Notes under the pieces: model-generated | Told to the model about the DNA's origin: nothing | Seen by the model: the letters and a program-made list of their open reading frames with translations, nothing else | Databases searched by the model: none | In this document: piece after piece, positions 1 through 9,189 of the stretch | Layout of the letters: each line of letters starts with the position of its first letter | How positions within the stretch are numbered: the stretch's first letter is position 1 | Origin: Coxiellaceae bacterium | Lineage (GTDB): Bacteria > Pseudomonadota > Gammaproteobacteria > Coxiellales > Coxiellaceae | NCBI GenBank assembly: GCA_011523685.1 | Contig: WTGG01000020.1 | Coordinates: forward strand, 62,001-126,000 | Reading direction: 5' to 3' | DNA length: 64,000 bases | Translations under genes and position numbers: made by a program

Positions 1-183
1 CCAGGAGATACCTTCCTATTAGGCCCTGAAAGTCGTGGACTTCCAGAAACGCTGTTAGATAGCTTTCCCCTCTCACAAAAAATAAGAATCCCCATGCTAC
101 CCAATAGTCGAAGCTTGAATTTATCGAATGCAACTGCCGTGATAGCCTATGAAGCCTGGAGACAATGTGACTTTATAGCTTAA
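1..183 (+). CDS. trmL: tRNA (cytidine(34)-2'-O)-methyltransferase, C-terminal part
   Basis: This is the last 60 codons of a gene whose start lies before the window. TrmL is a SPOUT-class methyltransferase that 2'-O-methylates the wobble base of certain leucine tRNAs. The visible part carries the knotted C-terminal core: a GPESRGLP loop (motif 2), then [13 protein letters not shown] (motif 3), ending in the YEAWRQ helix typical of TrmL. The RSLNLSNA and AYEAWRQ signatures are seen directly and favour TrmL over TrmH or TrmJ. The thioesterase gene starts 13 bases after the stop, so the two probably share a transcript. Confidence 0.88.
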   Translation, partial: PGDTFLLGPESRGLPETLLDSFPLSQKIRIPMLPNSRSLNLSNATAVIAYEAWRQCDFIA

Positions 184-196
184 CCAAGGACGACTC

Positions 197-652
197 ATGA
201 CAGATTCAAACCCACTACTAAACCAGTTTATCGAACAATACCTTAGCATCCCCCTACACCAACATTTACAGCTCTCTTTAGAAGCCTTTGAACATGATCA
301 AGTCACCGTTAAATTCCCTATGCAAAAGGCGCTCATTGGTAACCCTTACACCCAAATCTTACATGGAGGAACACTCGCTGCAGCATTAGATGCCGTCAGC
401 GGCCTATGTGCAGCGTTAAGTGTGTTCTACAAACGCGCCAACCTCAGTGAAACAGCGATCATCGAACTCATTACCCAAATCACAACTTCCAATATCAATA
501 TTAACTACCTTCGCCCTGGAATCGGCGATTTTTTCACCATCACAGCGTCAACGCTGCGCTCAGGCCGTCGCTTAACCGTTGTGGAATCGCAATGTCAAAA
601 CCATGAAAAAACACTCATTGCGACCAGCTCTGCTCACTTTATGACGGGATAA
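197..652 (+). CDS. PaaI/YigI-like hotdog-fold thioesterase
   Basis: A 151-residue single-domain hotdog protein. Residues about 45-70 hold the family hallmark HGGTLAAALDAVSG, with the acidic residue of the PaaI/YbgC-like acyl-CoA thioesterase active site on the central helix. The C-terminal half (NINYLRPGIGDFFTITAS, then TVVESQ) matches the beta-sheet pattern of the family. The likely role is hydrolysis of a cytosolic acyl- or aryl-CoA; the substrate cannot be read from the sequence. An AGGA Shine-Dalgarno about 6 bases before the ATG supports this start. The gene follows trmL closely. Confidence 0.8.
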   Translation: MTDSNPLLNQFIEQYLSIPLHQHLQLSLEAFEHDQVTVKFPMQKALIGNPYTQILHGGTLAAALDAVSGLCAALSVFYKRANLSETAIIELITQITTSNININYLRPGIGDFFTITASTLRSGRRLTVVESQCQNHEKTLIATSSAHFMTG

Positions 653-787
653 ATTACGATAATCAACATGTTAGCTAGAATCCTCCAAAAATCGGGTAAT
701 CCCTAACTAGATTTAATATTCCCTTAAGTGTTAGGTGTTAAAATAGGTTATTCTATATTAATAACTTCATGATTTAACGAGAAAAAA

Positions 788-1522
788 ATGAGCAGTAAGT
801 TAGACACAAGAAACTCCAGGAAAATAACATCTAAACCCACCTGGACACAAACACGAGCACCACAGTATGAAAAGGCTTGCATCGTTCGCACTATTCTTGC
901 ACCGTCTGAGAAAGAATTCACCAAGCTAGACTCTCAAACCCAAGATGATCTTCGTGAATTAGCGGATCACATCTACAATGAATCCACCAACCAGATACCA
1001 GCAGCTCCTCAACAACACCCAACCAGAGTTGCTGATTTTGAAAATGATAGCCCCATCAATCTAATCCCAGCAGAATTGATGCCTAAATTTGAAATATTAT
1101 TGGAACGTCAAGAAAAAGTCGGCCTAACAACGCTTGTTCGCGAACAAGATCACATTGATTTGCAAAAGGCTGATCAGGATGCTGCTGCTCAGCATAAAGA
1201 AGACGATGAAGAAAAATTCATAAAAAAAATTGAAGAAGAGGCGGAAATAGAAGCGGCAGAAGAGGAGGCTGCAACTACAGCAGAAATACCATCACCCCAG
1301 CCATCAATGCTTAGAGATATTTGTTCTGCTTTCAAAAAGCATCATGAAAACAATGAGAATAAGTCGATTTCAATAGAACCAAAGACAACATCAGAATTAA
1401 TTGAAGTCAACAAGATCATGCCAATATTAGCAAGCGAGGACACAACACAAGTTCAAGATAACAATATGAGCGCTAGTCCGCGTTTTGCAATACCCACCCC
1501 AAACCCTAACGCCTCTGATTAG
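788..1522 (+). CDS. Acidic orphan protein with Glu/Ala-rich coiled coil
   Basis: I do not recognise this 244-residue protein. It has no signal peptide or membrane segment. Residues about 135-165 are an almost uninterrupted run of Glu, Asp, Lys and Ala that should form a charged helix or coiled coil; the ends are polar and Pro/Thr/Ser-rich and probably disordered. It stands alone after a 135-base gap and ends 9 bases before the converging metI-metQ gene. No strong Shine-Dalgarno precedes the ATG, only an A-rich stretch. An accessory or secreted-effector role is possible from composition alone; nothing in the sequence demonstrates it. Confidence 0.6.
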   Translation: MSSKLDTRNSRKITSKPTWTQTRAPQYEKACIVRTILAPSEKEFTKLDSQTQDDLRELADHIYNESTNQIPAAPQQHPTRVADFENDSPINLIPAELMPKFEILLERQEKVGLTTLVREQDHIDLQKADQDAAAQHKEDDEEKFIKKIEEEAEIEAAEEEAATTAEIPSPQPSMLRDICSAFKKHHENNENKSISIEPKTTSELIEVNKIMPILASEDTTQVQDNNMSASPRFAIPTPNPNASD

Positions 1523-1531
1523 AACAGCAAT

Positions 1532-2983
1532 TTATCGCCAAGCGATAATAGCCGCACCACCTGGGAACAACGCCATGGTCTTATCAATCACAGCTTGTGA
1601 ATGCATCACTTGCGTTAGCGTCTGCAAGATAACCTCATCTTTTCGCGATGTCTGCACGACAATCACATTGGCATACGGCGCATCAGACTGCTCGTGTAAT
1701 ATAGCTTGATGTAACGTAAAACCAGCAGGCACCACAAAGTCGTTGGTCAGTGCAGCAATCGCTACATCAGGTAAAGCTCTTGGACATTGTGCTGCAGGCA
1801 TCTCCACGAAGTGTAATTGCTTAGGATTCTGAACGATATCTCGAGGCGTGGCTAACAAACCAACATCCGGTCGCAAAGTAATCAGCCCGCTTGTTTGCAA
1901 CAATAATAAAGCTCTACCTTGATTACTCGGGTCATTAGGAATCGCTACACGATCACCCAGCTTCAATTGATCTAAACTATCGTAATGCACCGAGAAAAAG
2001 CCCATCGGGTAAATAAACAATTTTGCGAGCGGCGTCAGAGCATAACCACGCGCTTGAATTTGTGTATTTAAGTAAGGGATGTGTTGAAAAATATTCGCAT
2101 CAATTTCACCATCAGCTAATGCTGTATTGGGAAGAATATAATCATCAAACGCAACCACCTTGATTCGCAAATGATAGTCTTGTTGAGCCACACGTTGCGC
2201 CACAGCCATGACTTCTTGCATAGGTCCTGATATTACACCGACACGAACAGTGGCTTCACTACTATGTGCGTTCCACAAGGACACCGCACCACCTGAAAAG
2301 AGAACCAACAGACTTACAATAATGGTTGAGAGTACGCGACGTGTTCTCGCCATGCGATCACCCCACCATTGGATGAGTTGCACTAAAATCACTAAGATCA
2401 CCACAGTTTCTAACATCACCCACACATTAAAACGCTGATAACCATAATTAATCGCTAACTCACCTAATCCACCACCACCCACAGCACCCGCCATGGCGGA
2501 ATACCCCACCAAACCAATCACAGTGAGTGTTGCTCCTTTAACTAAGGCAGGTAGAGCTTCTGGTAATAAAAAACGACGAATAAACTGACTCTGCGTGGCA
2601 CCCATAGCATGCGCTGTTTCGATTAAGCCACCTGGCACTTCTTCAAATGCTGACTCTGCAACTCGCGCATAAAAAGGAATCGCTGCAATCACCAAAGGAA
2701 CAATTGCCGCCGCTGTACCGATGGAGGTACCGACCAACCAACGTGTAAATGGAATAATGCCGATTAGAAGAATAATAAAGGGTACAGAGCGAGTGACATT
2801 CACCACAAAACCAACGCATTGATAACACCACGGTCGAGGCTTTAAGTCTGGATGCCGCCACACAAATAGCATAATCCCAACGACTAACCCAAGCCCGACA
2901 CCCAATAGACTGGAAACCAATACCATGACACAGGTCTGCCACGTCGCGTATCCCAAAATCGCTATCATTGCTGCATTAAGCAT
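1532..2983 (-). CDS. metI-metQ: Methionine ABC transporter, MetI permease fused to MetQ binding domain
   Basis: One 483-residue chain joins two proteins that are normally separate. Residues about 1-215 are the MetI permease: several membrane helices and the EAA coupling loop (LIETAHAMGATQ followed by FLLPEALPALV), then the GGGGLGELAINYGY segment. A further hydrophobic stretch at about 219-240 leads into a NlpA/MetQ-type binding domain from about 245 to the end (VRVGVISGP, DANIFQHIPYLN, IPNDPSNQGRALLLL). No lipobox cysteine is present, so the membrane helix, not a lipid, would hold the binding domain at the periplasmic face. The start overlaps the metN end by 8 bases. With MetN it should import methionine. 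Confidence 0.9.
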   Translation of the reverse strand: MLNAAMIAILGYATWQTCVMVLVSSLLGVGLGLVVGIMLFVWRHPDLKPRPWCYQCVGFVVNVTRSVPFIILLIGIIPFTRWLVGTSIGTAAAIVPLVIAAIPFYARVAESAFEEVPGGLIETAHAMGATQSQFIRRFLLPEALPALVKGATLTVIGLVGYSAMAGAVGGGGLGELAINYGYQRFNVWVMLETVVILVILVQLIQWWGDRMARTRRVLSTIIVSLLVLFSGGAVSLWNAHSSEATVRVGVISGPMQEVMAVAQRVAQQDYHLRIKVVAFDDYILPNTALADGEIDANIFQHIPYLNTQIQARGYALTPLAKLFIYPMGFFSVHYDSLDQLKLGDRVAIPNDPSNQGRALLLLQTSGLITLRPDVGLLATPRDIVQNPKQLHFVEMPAAQCPRALPDVAIAALTNDFVVPAGFTLHQAILHEQSDAPYANVIVVQTSRKDEVILQTLTQVMHSQAVIDKTMALFPGGAAIIAWR

Positions 2984-4010
2984 ACCCTATCTCCTCAATC
3001 ATGACGTTACGCTCACGCAAGTACACCAACGCTTGTTTGACTAATTCAGGCTCACCAATAAATTGACACAAGACAAAACCCATCACAGCATGCCCAACAT
3101 GATCGAGGTTAGCTTGAAGAATATTGACAGTGACATGAAGCTCGTCATAGAGCTCTGTAAGAATTGGCTTATGCGTTGCTTCACCCGTAAAGAGCAAACG
3201 TGCGACTAACGATAAATTGGGACCTGGTTGATCCTGCAACGTTTGTTGAACAATCTCAGGCAAATCAGCATGCAGTGACGATAACGTCAATCTACGTGTA
3301 ATCGCTTCTTTAGGCTTAACAAATAAAGCTTCAACGGATCCTTCTTCCACGAGCTCACCGGCATGCATCACGCCCACGCGATCAGCCACGGCTTTGACCA
3401 CATCCATTTCATGCGTAATCCATAGCAACGTTAATTGCATCTCACGATTAATTTTTTTAAGTAGCTGAATAATCGACTGCGTAGATTCTGGATCTAAAGC
3501 CGATGTAGGCTCATCACACAACAAAACATCAGGATTAGTTGCCAAAGCACGTGCAATCGCTACACGTTGTTTTTGACCCCCACTGAGCTGACTGGGCGTC
3601 TGATCTTTATGTGCTGTTAAATCCACCAGATCTAACAAAGGAGCAACTCGCTCTTCAATAGCTTGTGTCGAATACCCTAATAACTGCAAGGGTAAAGCAA
3701 CATTACCCCACACGGTTTTGGATTCGAGTAAATTAAAATGTTGGAAAATCACACCGATGCGTTTACGAAAATCGCGTAATTCACTCTTCGATAAACCATC
3801 AACACAAATACCATCGACTTCGATATGACCCTCGTCAATGGATACCAGCTGATTAACACATCGCAACAACGTACTTTTTCCTGCACCACTTTTACCAATC
3901 ACACAATAAATTTCACCGCGATCAACGCTCAAGCTAACTGATCTTATGATGGGAACCCGCTTACCCTGCTGGTAATAGGATTTTCGAATGTTATTTAACT
4001 GAATCATCAT
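2976..4010 (-). CDS. metN: Methionine ABC transporter ATP-binding protein MetN
   Basis: The 344-residue ATPase has Walker A (GKSGAGKST, near residue 40), Q-loop, signature LSGGQKQR and Walker B VLLCDEPTSALD in normal order. Residues about 265-340 match the NIL domain, which in MetN binds methionine and causes trans-inhibition of transport. It pairs with the fused MetI-MetQ protein encoded just downstream (8-base overlap). It lies 34 bases after rimI on the same strand, too short for a SAM riboswitch or an independent leader, so it is probably transcribed from further upstream. A second ATG directly follows the first; either could be used. Confidence 0.93.
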   Translation of the reverse strand: MMIQLNNIRKSYYQQGKRVPIIRSVSLSVDRGEIYCVIGKSGAGKSTLLRCVNQLVSIDEGHIEVDGICVDGLSKSELRDFRKRIGVIFQHFNLLESKTVWGNVALPLQLLGYSTQAIEERVAPLLDLVDLTAHKDQTPSQLSGGQKQRVAIARALATNPDVLLCDEPTSALDPESTQSIIQLLKKINREMQLTLLWITHEMDVVKAVADRVGVMHAGELVEEGSVEALFVKPKEAITRRLTLSSLHADLPEIVQQTLQDQPGPNLSLVARLLFTGEATHKPILTELYDELHVTVNILQANLDHVGHAVMGFVLCQFIGEPELVKQALVYLRERNVMIEEIGYA

Positions 4011-4044
4011 GTCTCGCTTTGTTGTTCTACCACATATTCTGTGG

Positions 4045-4527
4045 CTACATTGATCCCTGTTCTATTACCCTTTCCATAACGATGGCATCCTCTCGACCAT
4101 CATCAGTACGATAATAATCCCGTCTTTGCCCAACCGCTTTAAATCCCATTGACTGATAAAAGGCCACGGCCTGGGAATTGGATACTCTGACTTCTAAAAA
4201 AATACGCTGCACATCCTGTTGCATTTCGTTTAGTGCGTGTTCGACGAGTTGACGCCCATACCCTTTACCTTGACCCCGCTGGCGTAATGCAATATTGAGA
4301 ATTTGCCCTTCACCCACTTGAACTAACGACACAATAAAACCTAATACTGCATTGGATATATCCAATGAGCCTTGCACCATCACCCAAGCTTGATAGTCCC
4401 CCTGCAAACAATCTTGAAAGATCGCTTCACTCCAACTATAGGGCATGACGGATTTTGCAATTTGCGCGACCACTGGCACATCACGAGAGAGCATAGGACG
4501 GATAATAACAGGCTGATTTTGAATCAT
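4045..4527 (-). CDS. rimI: Ribosomal protein S18-alanine N-acetyltransferase RimI
   Basis: A GNAT-family acetyltransferase of 160 residues. The acetyl-CoA binding signature RQRGQGKGYGRQLVEHAL is present, followed by IFLEVRVSNSQAVAFYQSMGF and VGQRRDYY, the C-terminal pattern of RimI/RimI-like enzymes that acetylate the N-terminal alanine of ribosomal protein S18. I chose the ATG at 4527 because the open frame's longer N-terminus runs into the preceding gene, and a GGTGGG motif sits just before 4527. The preceding holD-like gene ends 7 bases upstream, the usual gammaproteobacterial holD-rimI pairing. Confidence 0.88.
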   Translation of the reverse strand: MIQNQPVIIRPMLSRDVPVVAQIAKSVMPYSWSEAIFQDCLQGDYQAWVMVQGSLDISNAVLGFIVSLVQVGEGQILNIALRQRGQGKGYGRQLVEHALNEMQQDVQRIFLEVRVSNSQAVAFYQSMGFKAVGQRRDYYRTDDGREDAIVMERVIEQGSM

Positions 4528-4534
4528 TATCCCA

Positions 4535-5029
4535 TTACCCACCTGACACAGCAGACTGTAGGGCTTGTAAATCACGCCATACAATTTTTTTACACGCTGG
4601 CTGAGCTAGCATGTCTGATAAAGCATGCGTCACTAACAATCGCTGAGCTAGATCATGCTGCCCCTGCCAGCCGATGCACATCTCCTGAGTATCTTGTGTA
4701 AGTGACTCTATCGCTGATGAACCTAGGGCAATCATCACGTGCGGTTGAGCATCCTGAAGTTGATCCAGTGACAAACATTGGCGTTCGATAATGTGTAATT
4801 TTACCGCTTGAATAATCTTAGTTAGCAATTTTAGCTCAGGCATTGTTGGCTCACTGTCACCCAGGAACCATAACCAAGTAGTATCTGACTTATCGCATCT
4901 AGTTCGAACTATTCGGTAAACACAATCACTAACCTCAGGCGAAAATTCCTTCTCTACAGTGTCATTAGAACGCCAAACATCAATACCCATAGCTTGCAGC
5001 ATACCGATTTGATCGTTACTGAATGACAT
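4535..5029 (-). CDS. holD: Probable DNA polymerase III psi subunit (HolD-like)
   Basis: A 164-residue protein of low overall recognisability. The N-terminus reads MLQAMGIDVWRSND, close to the LQ.LGI..W start of HolD, and the C-terminal helix (KKIVWRDLQALQ) resembles the end of that family. Position supports this: holD sits directly before rimI in many gammaproteobacteria. HolD binds HolC (chi) and links the clamp loader to SSB. The segment PHVMIALGSSAIESL also resembles the uracil-DNA-glycosylase-like fold on which psi is built. The body is divergent, so the call rests on the two ends and the neighbour. Confidence 0.55.
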   Translation of the reverse strand: MSFSNDQIGMLQAMGIDVWRSNDTVEKEFSPEVSDCVYRIVRTRCDKSDTTWLWFLGDSEPTMPELKLLTKIIQAVKLHIIERQCLSLDQLQDAQPHVMIALGSSAIESLTQDTQEMCIGWQGQHDLAQRLLVTHALSDMLAQPACKKIVWRDLQALQSAVSGG

Positions 5030-5183
5030 TTCTATACCTTTTGAAAAAATTAGCTATGGGATTGTACCGGGAGTTCATCTTATCTGTCTAGCTCAATAGA
5101 CTATTTTAGAAACAGTCAGTTATCGTTCTCTAAAACACTTTATGGTATATTTGCAATCGAGATCACCAACAAGATAGCTAGCG

Positions 5184-6182
5184 ATGCCGAAACTGACACT
5201 TAAACCATTGATTGCCATTATATTATGCCTTGCCCTAGGAACCATCGGCTTCTTTTATTATCGCTACCAAGCTTATCACCCCAGCACAGACGATGCTTAC
5301 ATTCAAGCTCATGTTATCCACATTGCCCCACAAGTTGATGGTCGTGTTAAGCGTGTTCTTATCAAAAATCACCAAACAGTTAAAGCAGGTCAATTACTAC
5401 TAGAGATTGACCCACGCCCCTTTAATATTGCACTCAACAAAGCCAAAGCTAACTTAGTCAATACTCAACAAGACATTGAATCTAAAAACTCAGACATTAA
5501 AACCGCAGAAGCCAATGTTGCACAAGCACAAGCCGTTCTCATTAACACACAAAAAAACACACAACGGATTCTTAGTCTGGTTAAACAAAAATTAGCCGCG
5601 CCAGCTCAAGGTGATCAAGCAACGAGTGATCTCTCAGTGAGTAAAGCTTCTTTAGCACAGGCCAAAAGTGAACTGATATCAGCCAAACAACAACTTGGTG
5701 ACCCTGGTGCTCAAAATGCCGCTATCCAAGCCGCAAAAGCGGATGTGGATACAGCAAAACTAAATCTGCAATACACTAAAATCAAAGCACCTTGTGATGG
5801 CTATATTGCTGACTTCAGCACGCGTCCTGGTGATCAACTCACCGCTTATACCCCAATTTTTGCAGTGGTTGACGCACATCACTGGTGGGTTGATGCTAAC
5901 TTTAAAGAAACTCAACTCAAGCATATTTCTGCCGGCCAGATAGCAACCATTACGACAGATTTATATCCTAAGCACCCCTTTCAAGGCACAGTGGATAGCA
6001 TCAGCATCGGTAGCGGAAGTAGCTTTTCTCTATTACCACCAGAAAACGCAAGCGGTAACTGGGTCAAAGTCACACAACGCTTTCCCGTAAAAGTGATTAT
6101 TCCTGACCATTCATCACCTTTCCCTTTACGATTAGGCGCCAGTGCTACAGTCACAATTGATGCCTCAAAGCCTAGCACATGA
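5184..6182 (+). CDS. emrA: EmrA-type membrane fusion protein of an efflux pump
   Basis: A 332-residue HlyD/EmrA-family periplasmic adaptor. One membrane helix lies at about 7-26, followed by STDDAYIQAHVIHIAPQVDGRV, the biotinyl-lipoyl-like first half, then a long Ala/Gln/Lys-rich coiled-coil hairpin (about 85-195) and the second lipoyl half (IKAPCDGYIADFSTRPGD). The C-terminal beta-barrel part includes WVDANFKETQL, typical of EmrA. Its stop overlaps the start of the DHA2 transporter by four bases (ATGA), so the two are translationally coupled. Together with an unlinked TolC-like channel they should export hydrophobic toxic compounds. Confidence 0.9.
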   Translation: MPKLTLKPLIAIILCLALGTIGFFYYRYQAYHPSTDDAYIQAHVIHIAPQVDGRVKRVLIKNHQTVKAGQLLLEIDPRPFNIALNKAKANLVNTQQDIESKNSDIKTAEANVAQAQAVLINTQKNTQRILSLVKQKLAAPAQGDQATSDLSVSKASLAQAKSELISAKQQLGDPGAQNAAIQAAKADVDTAKLNLQYTKIKAPCDGYIADFSTRPGDQLTAYTPIFAVVDAHHWWVDANFKETQLKHISAGQIATITTDLYPKHPFQGTVDSISIGSGSSFSLLPPENASGNWVKVTQRFPVKVIIPDHSSPFPLRLGASATVTIDASKPST

Positions 6183-7708
6183 AGGATTCACTCAACACCT
6201 CAACCATCACTTTACGCACCTGGTTGATTGTTATTACCGTAATGACCATTGCTATTCTAGAGGTATTGGATAGCACGGTTGTTAACGTTGCACTCACAGA
6301 CATGATGGCATCATTAGGTGCAAACTCTGATCAAATTACATGGATTCTAACCTCCTATGTTGTAGCATCTGCCGTTATGATCCCACTCACTGGATTTTTA
6401 TCCGATCGTATTGGCATGAAGCAATTACTAATCACGAACATCATCGGTTTTTTAAGTTTTTCTTGCTTGTGTGGGTTAAGCAGTAGCCTAACAGCCATGG
6501 TTATTTTCCGCTTATTTCAAGGTGCTTTTGGTGCAGCATTAATACCGCTCTCTCAATCCGTATTACGACAAAGCTTTCCGCTTAATCAACAAGGTAAAGC
6601 TATGGCCATTTGGGGTATGGGCATCATGGTTGCGCCAGTCATGGGTCCGACTTTGGGCGGATATATTGTTGATGTCTCGACTTGGCGGTGGATTTTTTAC
6701 ATGAACGCACCGTTTTGTATCATTGGCGCCATAATGGCATGGACTTTCATTCCTAAAACGCCAGCTCAATCACGCCCTTTCGACTGGGAAGGCATTATCT
6801 TCATGGTGATCGGTGTGGGCTGTCTGCAACTTTTCTTAGATCAAGGCAACACGCAAGACTGGTTACAGTCTAAAACGATTGTCGTATTTTTAGTGCTTTG
6901 CTTTATTGGCCTTACTTTCTTCATCATTCATAGCCTTAGAGCACCCAACCCTGCTGTTAAGCTTAAACTGTTTTCTGATCGTAATTTTTTATTATGTACT
7001 ATAATTTTTGCTATCTACGCAGGGTGTATTTTTGGAACACTCACACTTCAACCCATCATGCTACAAACACTCTTTCATTATGATGCCATTCATGCTGGCC
7101 TCGCGATTGCTCCGATGGGACTATTTAGTGCATTAGCCATGGCGATCAGCGCCATCTTAATGAAGCGTATTTCAGCTAAATACATTATTAGCGCAGGTCT
7201 TTTGAGCCTTGCATATGGGGCATACCTGCTCTCACATGTTACTTTAGACGCGTCATTTAACACTATCACAATAGATAACCTTGCATTTGGCTTTGGCTTA
7301 GGGCTGCTTATGGTGCCGCTGTCCACATTTGCGTTAGCCACATTAAATCAAAAAGACATTACAGATGGCTCGGGTCTATATAGTTACGGACGAATGTTAG
7401 GCACTTCGATCGGTATCTCATTACTCAGCACCTTAGTGAGTCGCTTGTCACAGATAAATTGGAGCACCATGGGTGAAAACTTGAATCCATTCAACCCTAA
7501 CCTTCAACAATGGACACAACAACAGCATTTATCCCTACAAGACCCATCAACTATCGAACAATTACAAAGCACCTTATTAGCACAAGCCTCTCTACAAGCA
7601 TATATCGATGCATATCATAGTGTTGCAATTGTGCTCATTTGTACGATCCCTCTCGCCTTGTTGACAAAACACGTTAACCTAAATGAAGCAGCACCACTAG
7701 CACACTAG
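6179..7708 (+). CDS. emrB: EmrB-type drug:H+ antiporter (DHA2 family, 14 helices)
   Basis: The 509-residue protein has the 14-helix layout of DHA2 major facilitator exporters. Visible signatures: LDSTVVNVAL in helix 1 (DHA2 motif), LTGFLSDRIGMKQLL in the loop between helices 2 and 3 (motif A), and GMGIMVAPVMGPTLGGYIVD (motif C, antiporters). It is coupled to emrA by a 4-base overlap. EmrB energises export across the inner membrane while EmrA bridges the periplasm. No TetR or MarR regulator is adjacent, so control is not evident. The substrate is unknown. Confidence 0.9.
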   Translation: MKDSLNTSTITLRTWLIVITVMTIAILEVLDSTVVNVALTDMMASLGANSDQITWILTSYVVASAVMIPLTGFLSDRIGMKQLLITNIIGFLSFSCLCGLSSSLTAMVIFRLFQGAFGAALIPLSQSVLRQSFPLNQQGKAMAIWGMGIMVAPVMGPTLGGYIVDVSTWRWIFYMNAPFCIIGAIMAWTFIPKTPAQSRPFDWEGIIFMVIGVGCLQLFLDQGNTQDWLQSKTIVVFLVLCFIGLTFFIIHSLRAPNPAVKLKLFSDRNFLLCTIIFAIYAGCIFGTLTLQPIMLQTLFHYDAIHAGLAIAPMGLFSALAMAISAILMKRISAKYIISAGLLSLAYGAYLLSHVTLDASFNTITIDNLAFGFGLGLLMVPLSTFALATLNQKDITDGSGLYSYGRMLGTSIGISLLSTLVSRLSQINWSTMGENLNPFNPNLQQWTQQQHLSLQDPSTIEQLQSTLLAQASLQAYIDAYHSVAIVLICTIPLALLTKHVNLNEAAPLAH

Positions 7709-7991
7709 GCACACCTACTGATCAAAAAAGTCCGCATATGGAATATTTAACAGCCGGATAGATAACTCCACCCTTTCCAATGAGATCTTATTTAAAGATC
7801 TTATGATTGTATACTGCACACATAACGCTACAAAAACCCAGCAAATAATTAAGATCATTCACTAAAAGCACTATCGTAATGGAAATAAAATGAACAATCT
7901 ATTAATTTTTTATAGGATAATCTACACTTAATATTGTTTTAGTTCTAAAACTTTTATAATACTTGAAAATAGACCACCCAAACTAACCGAC

Positions 7992-8471
7992 ATGAGAACT
8001 GAAAAAAGTGAAAGTCTAGTAAAAAATACAATTACTGACAATAAAAAAGCCATTGAAACACTTATAGCTGAGATAAACTTGATCAAAGACCTAATAGAGC
8101 GGAGTTTCATTCCACTGAGTTTTTTCTATCGAGGCACATCAGATAAAAAACAAAAAAAAATAGGCTATCTCGAAACGCTAAATATAGATCTTAATCGTGT
8201 TCTTGATTCACTAAAGGTTAAAGATCAAACCCTTGAAGAACAACTCCAATCCATACAAGCAGCATATCAAAGTACTCGCTCAATTGCCTACTCAAACCGA
8301 AAAACAATCTATGCTCAAGGAGCTGCCAACACAATATATGAAATGGATCGCGGCAGGACTGGCGAACGGATTTCAGCCACGCTCAACACTATTAATGAGA
8401 TTAAATTAGAATTCGAGAAAAAAATTGCAGAAAATCGACAAACACAAATTGAATTATCACAGAAAAACTAG
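7992..8471 (+). CDS. Orphan coiled-coil protein
   Basis: I do not recognise this 159-residue, charged, mostly helical protein. It has no signal peptide or membrane span. Heptad-like stretches at about 8-32 (NKKAIETLIAEINLIKDLIE), 55-85 and 125-155 (LNTINEIKLEFEKKIAE) predict coiled coils. The gene and its 283-base upstream gap are clearly more AT-rich than the flanking emrB and folE, suggesting acquired or fast-evolving DNA. No good Shine-Dalgarno is visible before the ATG, so the start is uncertain. The upstream gap shows only a small AGATCTT inverted repeat near 7780-7800. Confidence 0.5.
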   Translation: MRTEKSESLVKNTITDNKKAIETLIAEINLIKDLIERSFIPLSFFYRGTSDKKQKKIGYLETLNIDLNRVLDSLKVKDQTLEEQLQSIQAAYQSTRSIAYSNRKTIYAQGAANTIYEMDRGRTGERISATLNTINEIKLEFEKKIAENRQTQIELSQKN

Positions 8472-8515
8472 AACCGTTTACCCACACTATCTCATCGAAA
8501 AGCATCGGGTCGTCC

Positions 8516-8545
8516 TTGACTTTAACACCATTCAATGAATAATTA
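8516..8545 (+). promoter_or_regulatory. Candidate sigma-70 promoter for folE
   Basis: TTGACT (8516-8521) and TAATTA (8540-8545) are separated by 18 bases, giving a plausible promoter 21 bases before the folE ATG. A perfect TATAAT lies further down at 8556-8561 but has no partner at the right distance. Confidence 0.4.
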
Positions 8546-8565
8546 GATCGCCTGATATAATCATT

Positions 8566-9156
8566 ATGAGTAACTTCATGACCACCACCCAATCACCCAC
8601 ATCTCCTTTTGATACCCAAACTGAGTCCGTTAAACAACTGATTGAATTTTTAGGAGAAAACCCCCAACGTGAAGGTCTACAAGGGACTCCCGAACGCGCT
8701 GTTAAAGCCTTACAATTCTTAACCAAAGGCTATCACGAAGACTTAGACACCATTATCAATGGCGCGCTATTCTCCTCTAATATGGATGAAATGGTTCTCG
8801 TTAAAGGTATTGAATTTTTCTCACTCTGTGAACATCACTTACTACCTTTTATTGGAAAATGCCATATTGCCTACATTCCACAAGGTAAGGTGTTAGGACT
8901 CTCTAAATTCGCACGCATCGTGGAACATTTTTCACGACGTCTTCAAATCCAAGAACAACTCACAGAAGATATTGCTAACACGATTGCAGAGATCACTGGC
9001 GCTAAAGGTGTTGGGGTAATCATTGAATCGCAACATTTATGCATGATGATGCGTGGTGTTGAAAAACAACAAGCCTCAATGACCACATCTAAAATGATTG
9101 GGCTGTTTAAAGATAACGAAAAAACGCGAACCGAGTTTCTTTCTTTAATTCGATAA
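8566..9156 (+). CDS. folE: GTP cyclohydrolase I
   Basis: FolE converts GTP to 7,8-dihydroneopterin triphosphate, the first step to tetrahydrofolate. The 196-residue protein carries the zinc site Cys88 and His91 ([10 protein letters not shown]) and Cys159 ([11 protein letters not shown]), plus [20 protein letters not shown] and the TSKMIGLF end seen in type I enzymes. The start is uncertain: an in-frame ATG follows at 8578 (MTTTQSP) and neither has a clear Shine-Dalgarno. It is a single gene, followed after 33 bases by the converging potassium channel gene. Confidence 0.93.
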   Translation: MSNFMTTTQSPTSPFDTQTESVKQLIEFLGENPQREGLQGTPERAVKALQFLTKGYHEDLDTIINGALFSSNMDEMVLVKGIEFFSLCEHHLLPFIGKCHIAYIPQGKVLGLSKFARIVEHFSRRLQIQEQLTEDIANTIAEITGAKGVGVIIESQHLCMMMRGVEKQQASMTTSKMIGLFKDNEKTRTEFLSLIR

Positions 9157-9189
9157 CTTTAAAGAAGCTTGCTTCTCAAGAAAGATCAG

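Noticed and set aside
4011-4044. SAM riboswitch or S-box before metN
   Set aside because: Only 34 bases separate rimI and metN, far too short for any known SAM riboswitch.
8556-8561. Perfect TATAAT as the main folE promoter, making folE leaderless
   Set aside because: No suitable -35 box lies 16-18 bases upstream; the TTGACT/TAATTA pair fits better.
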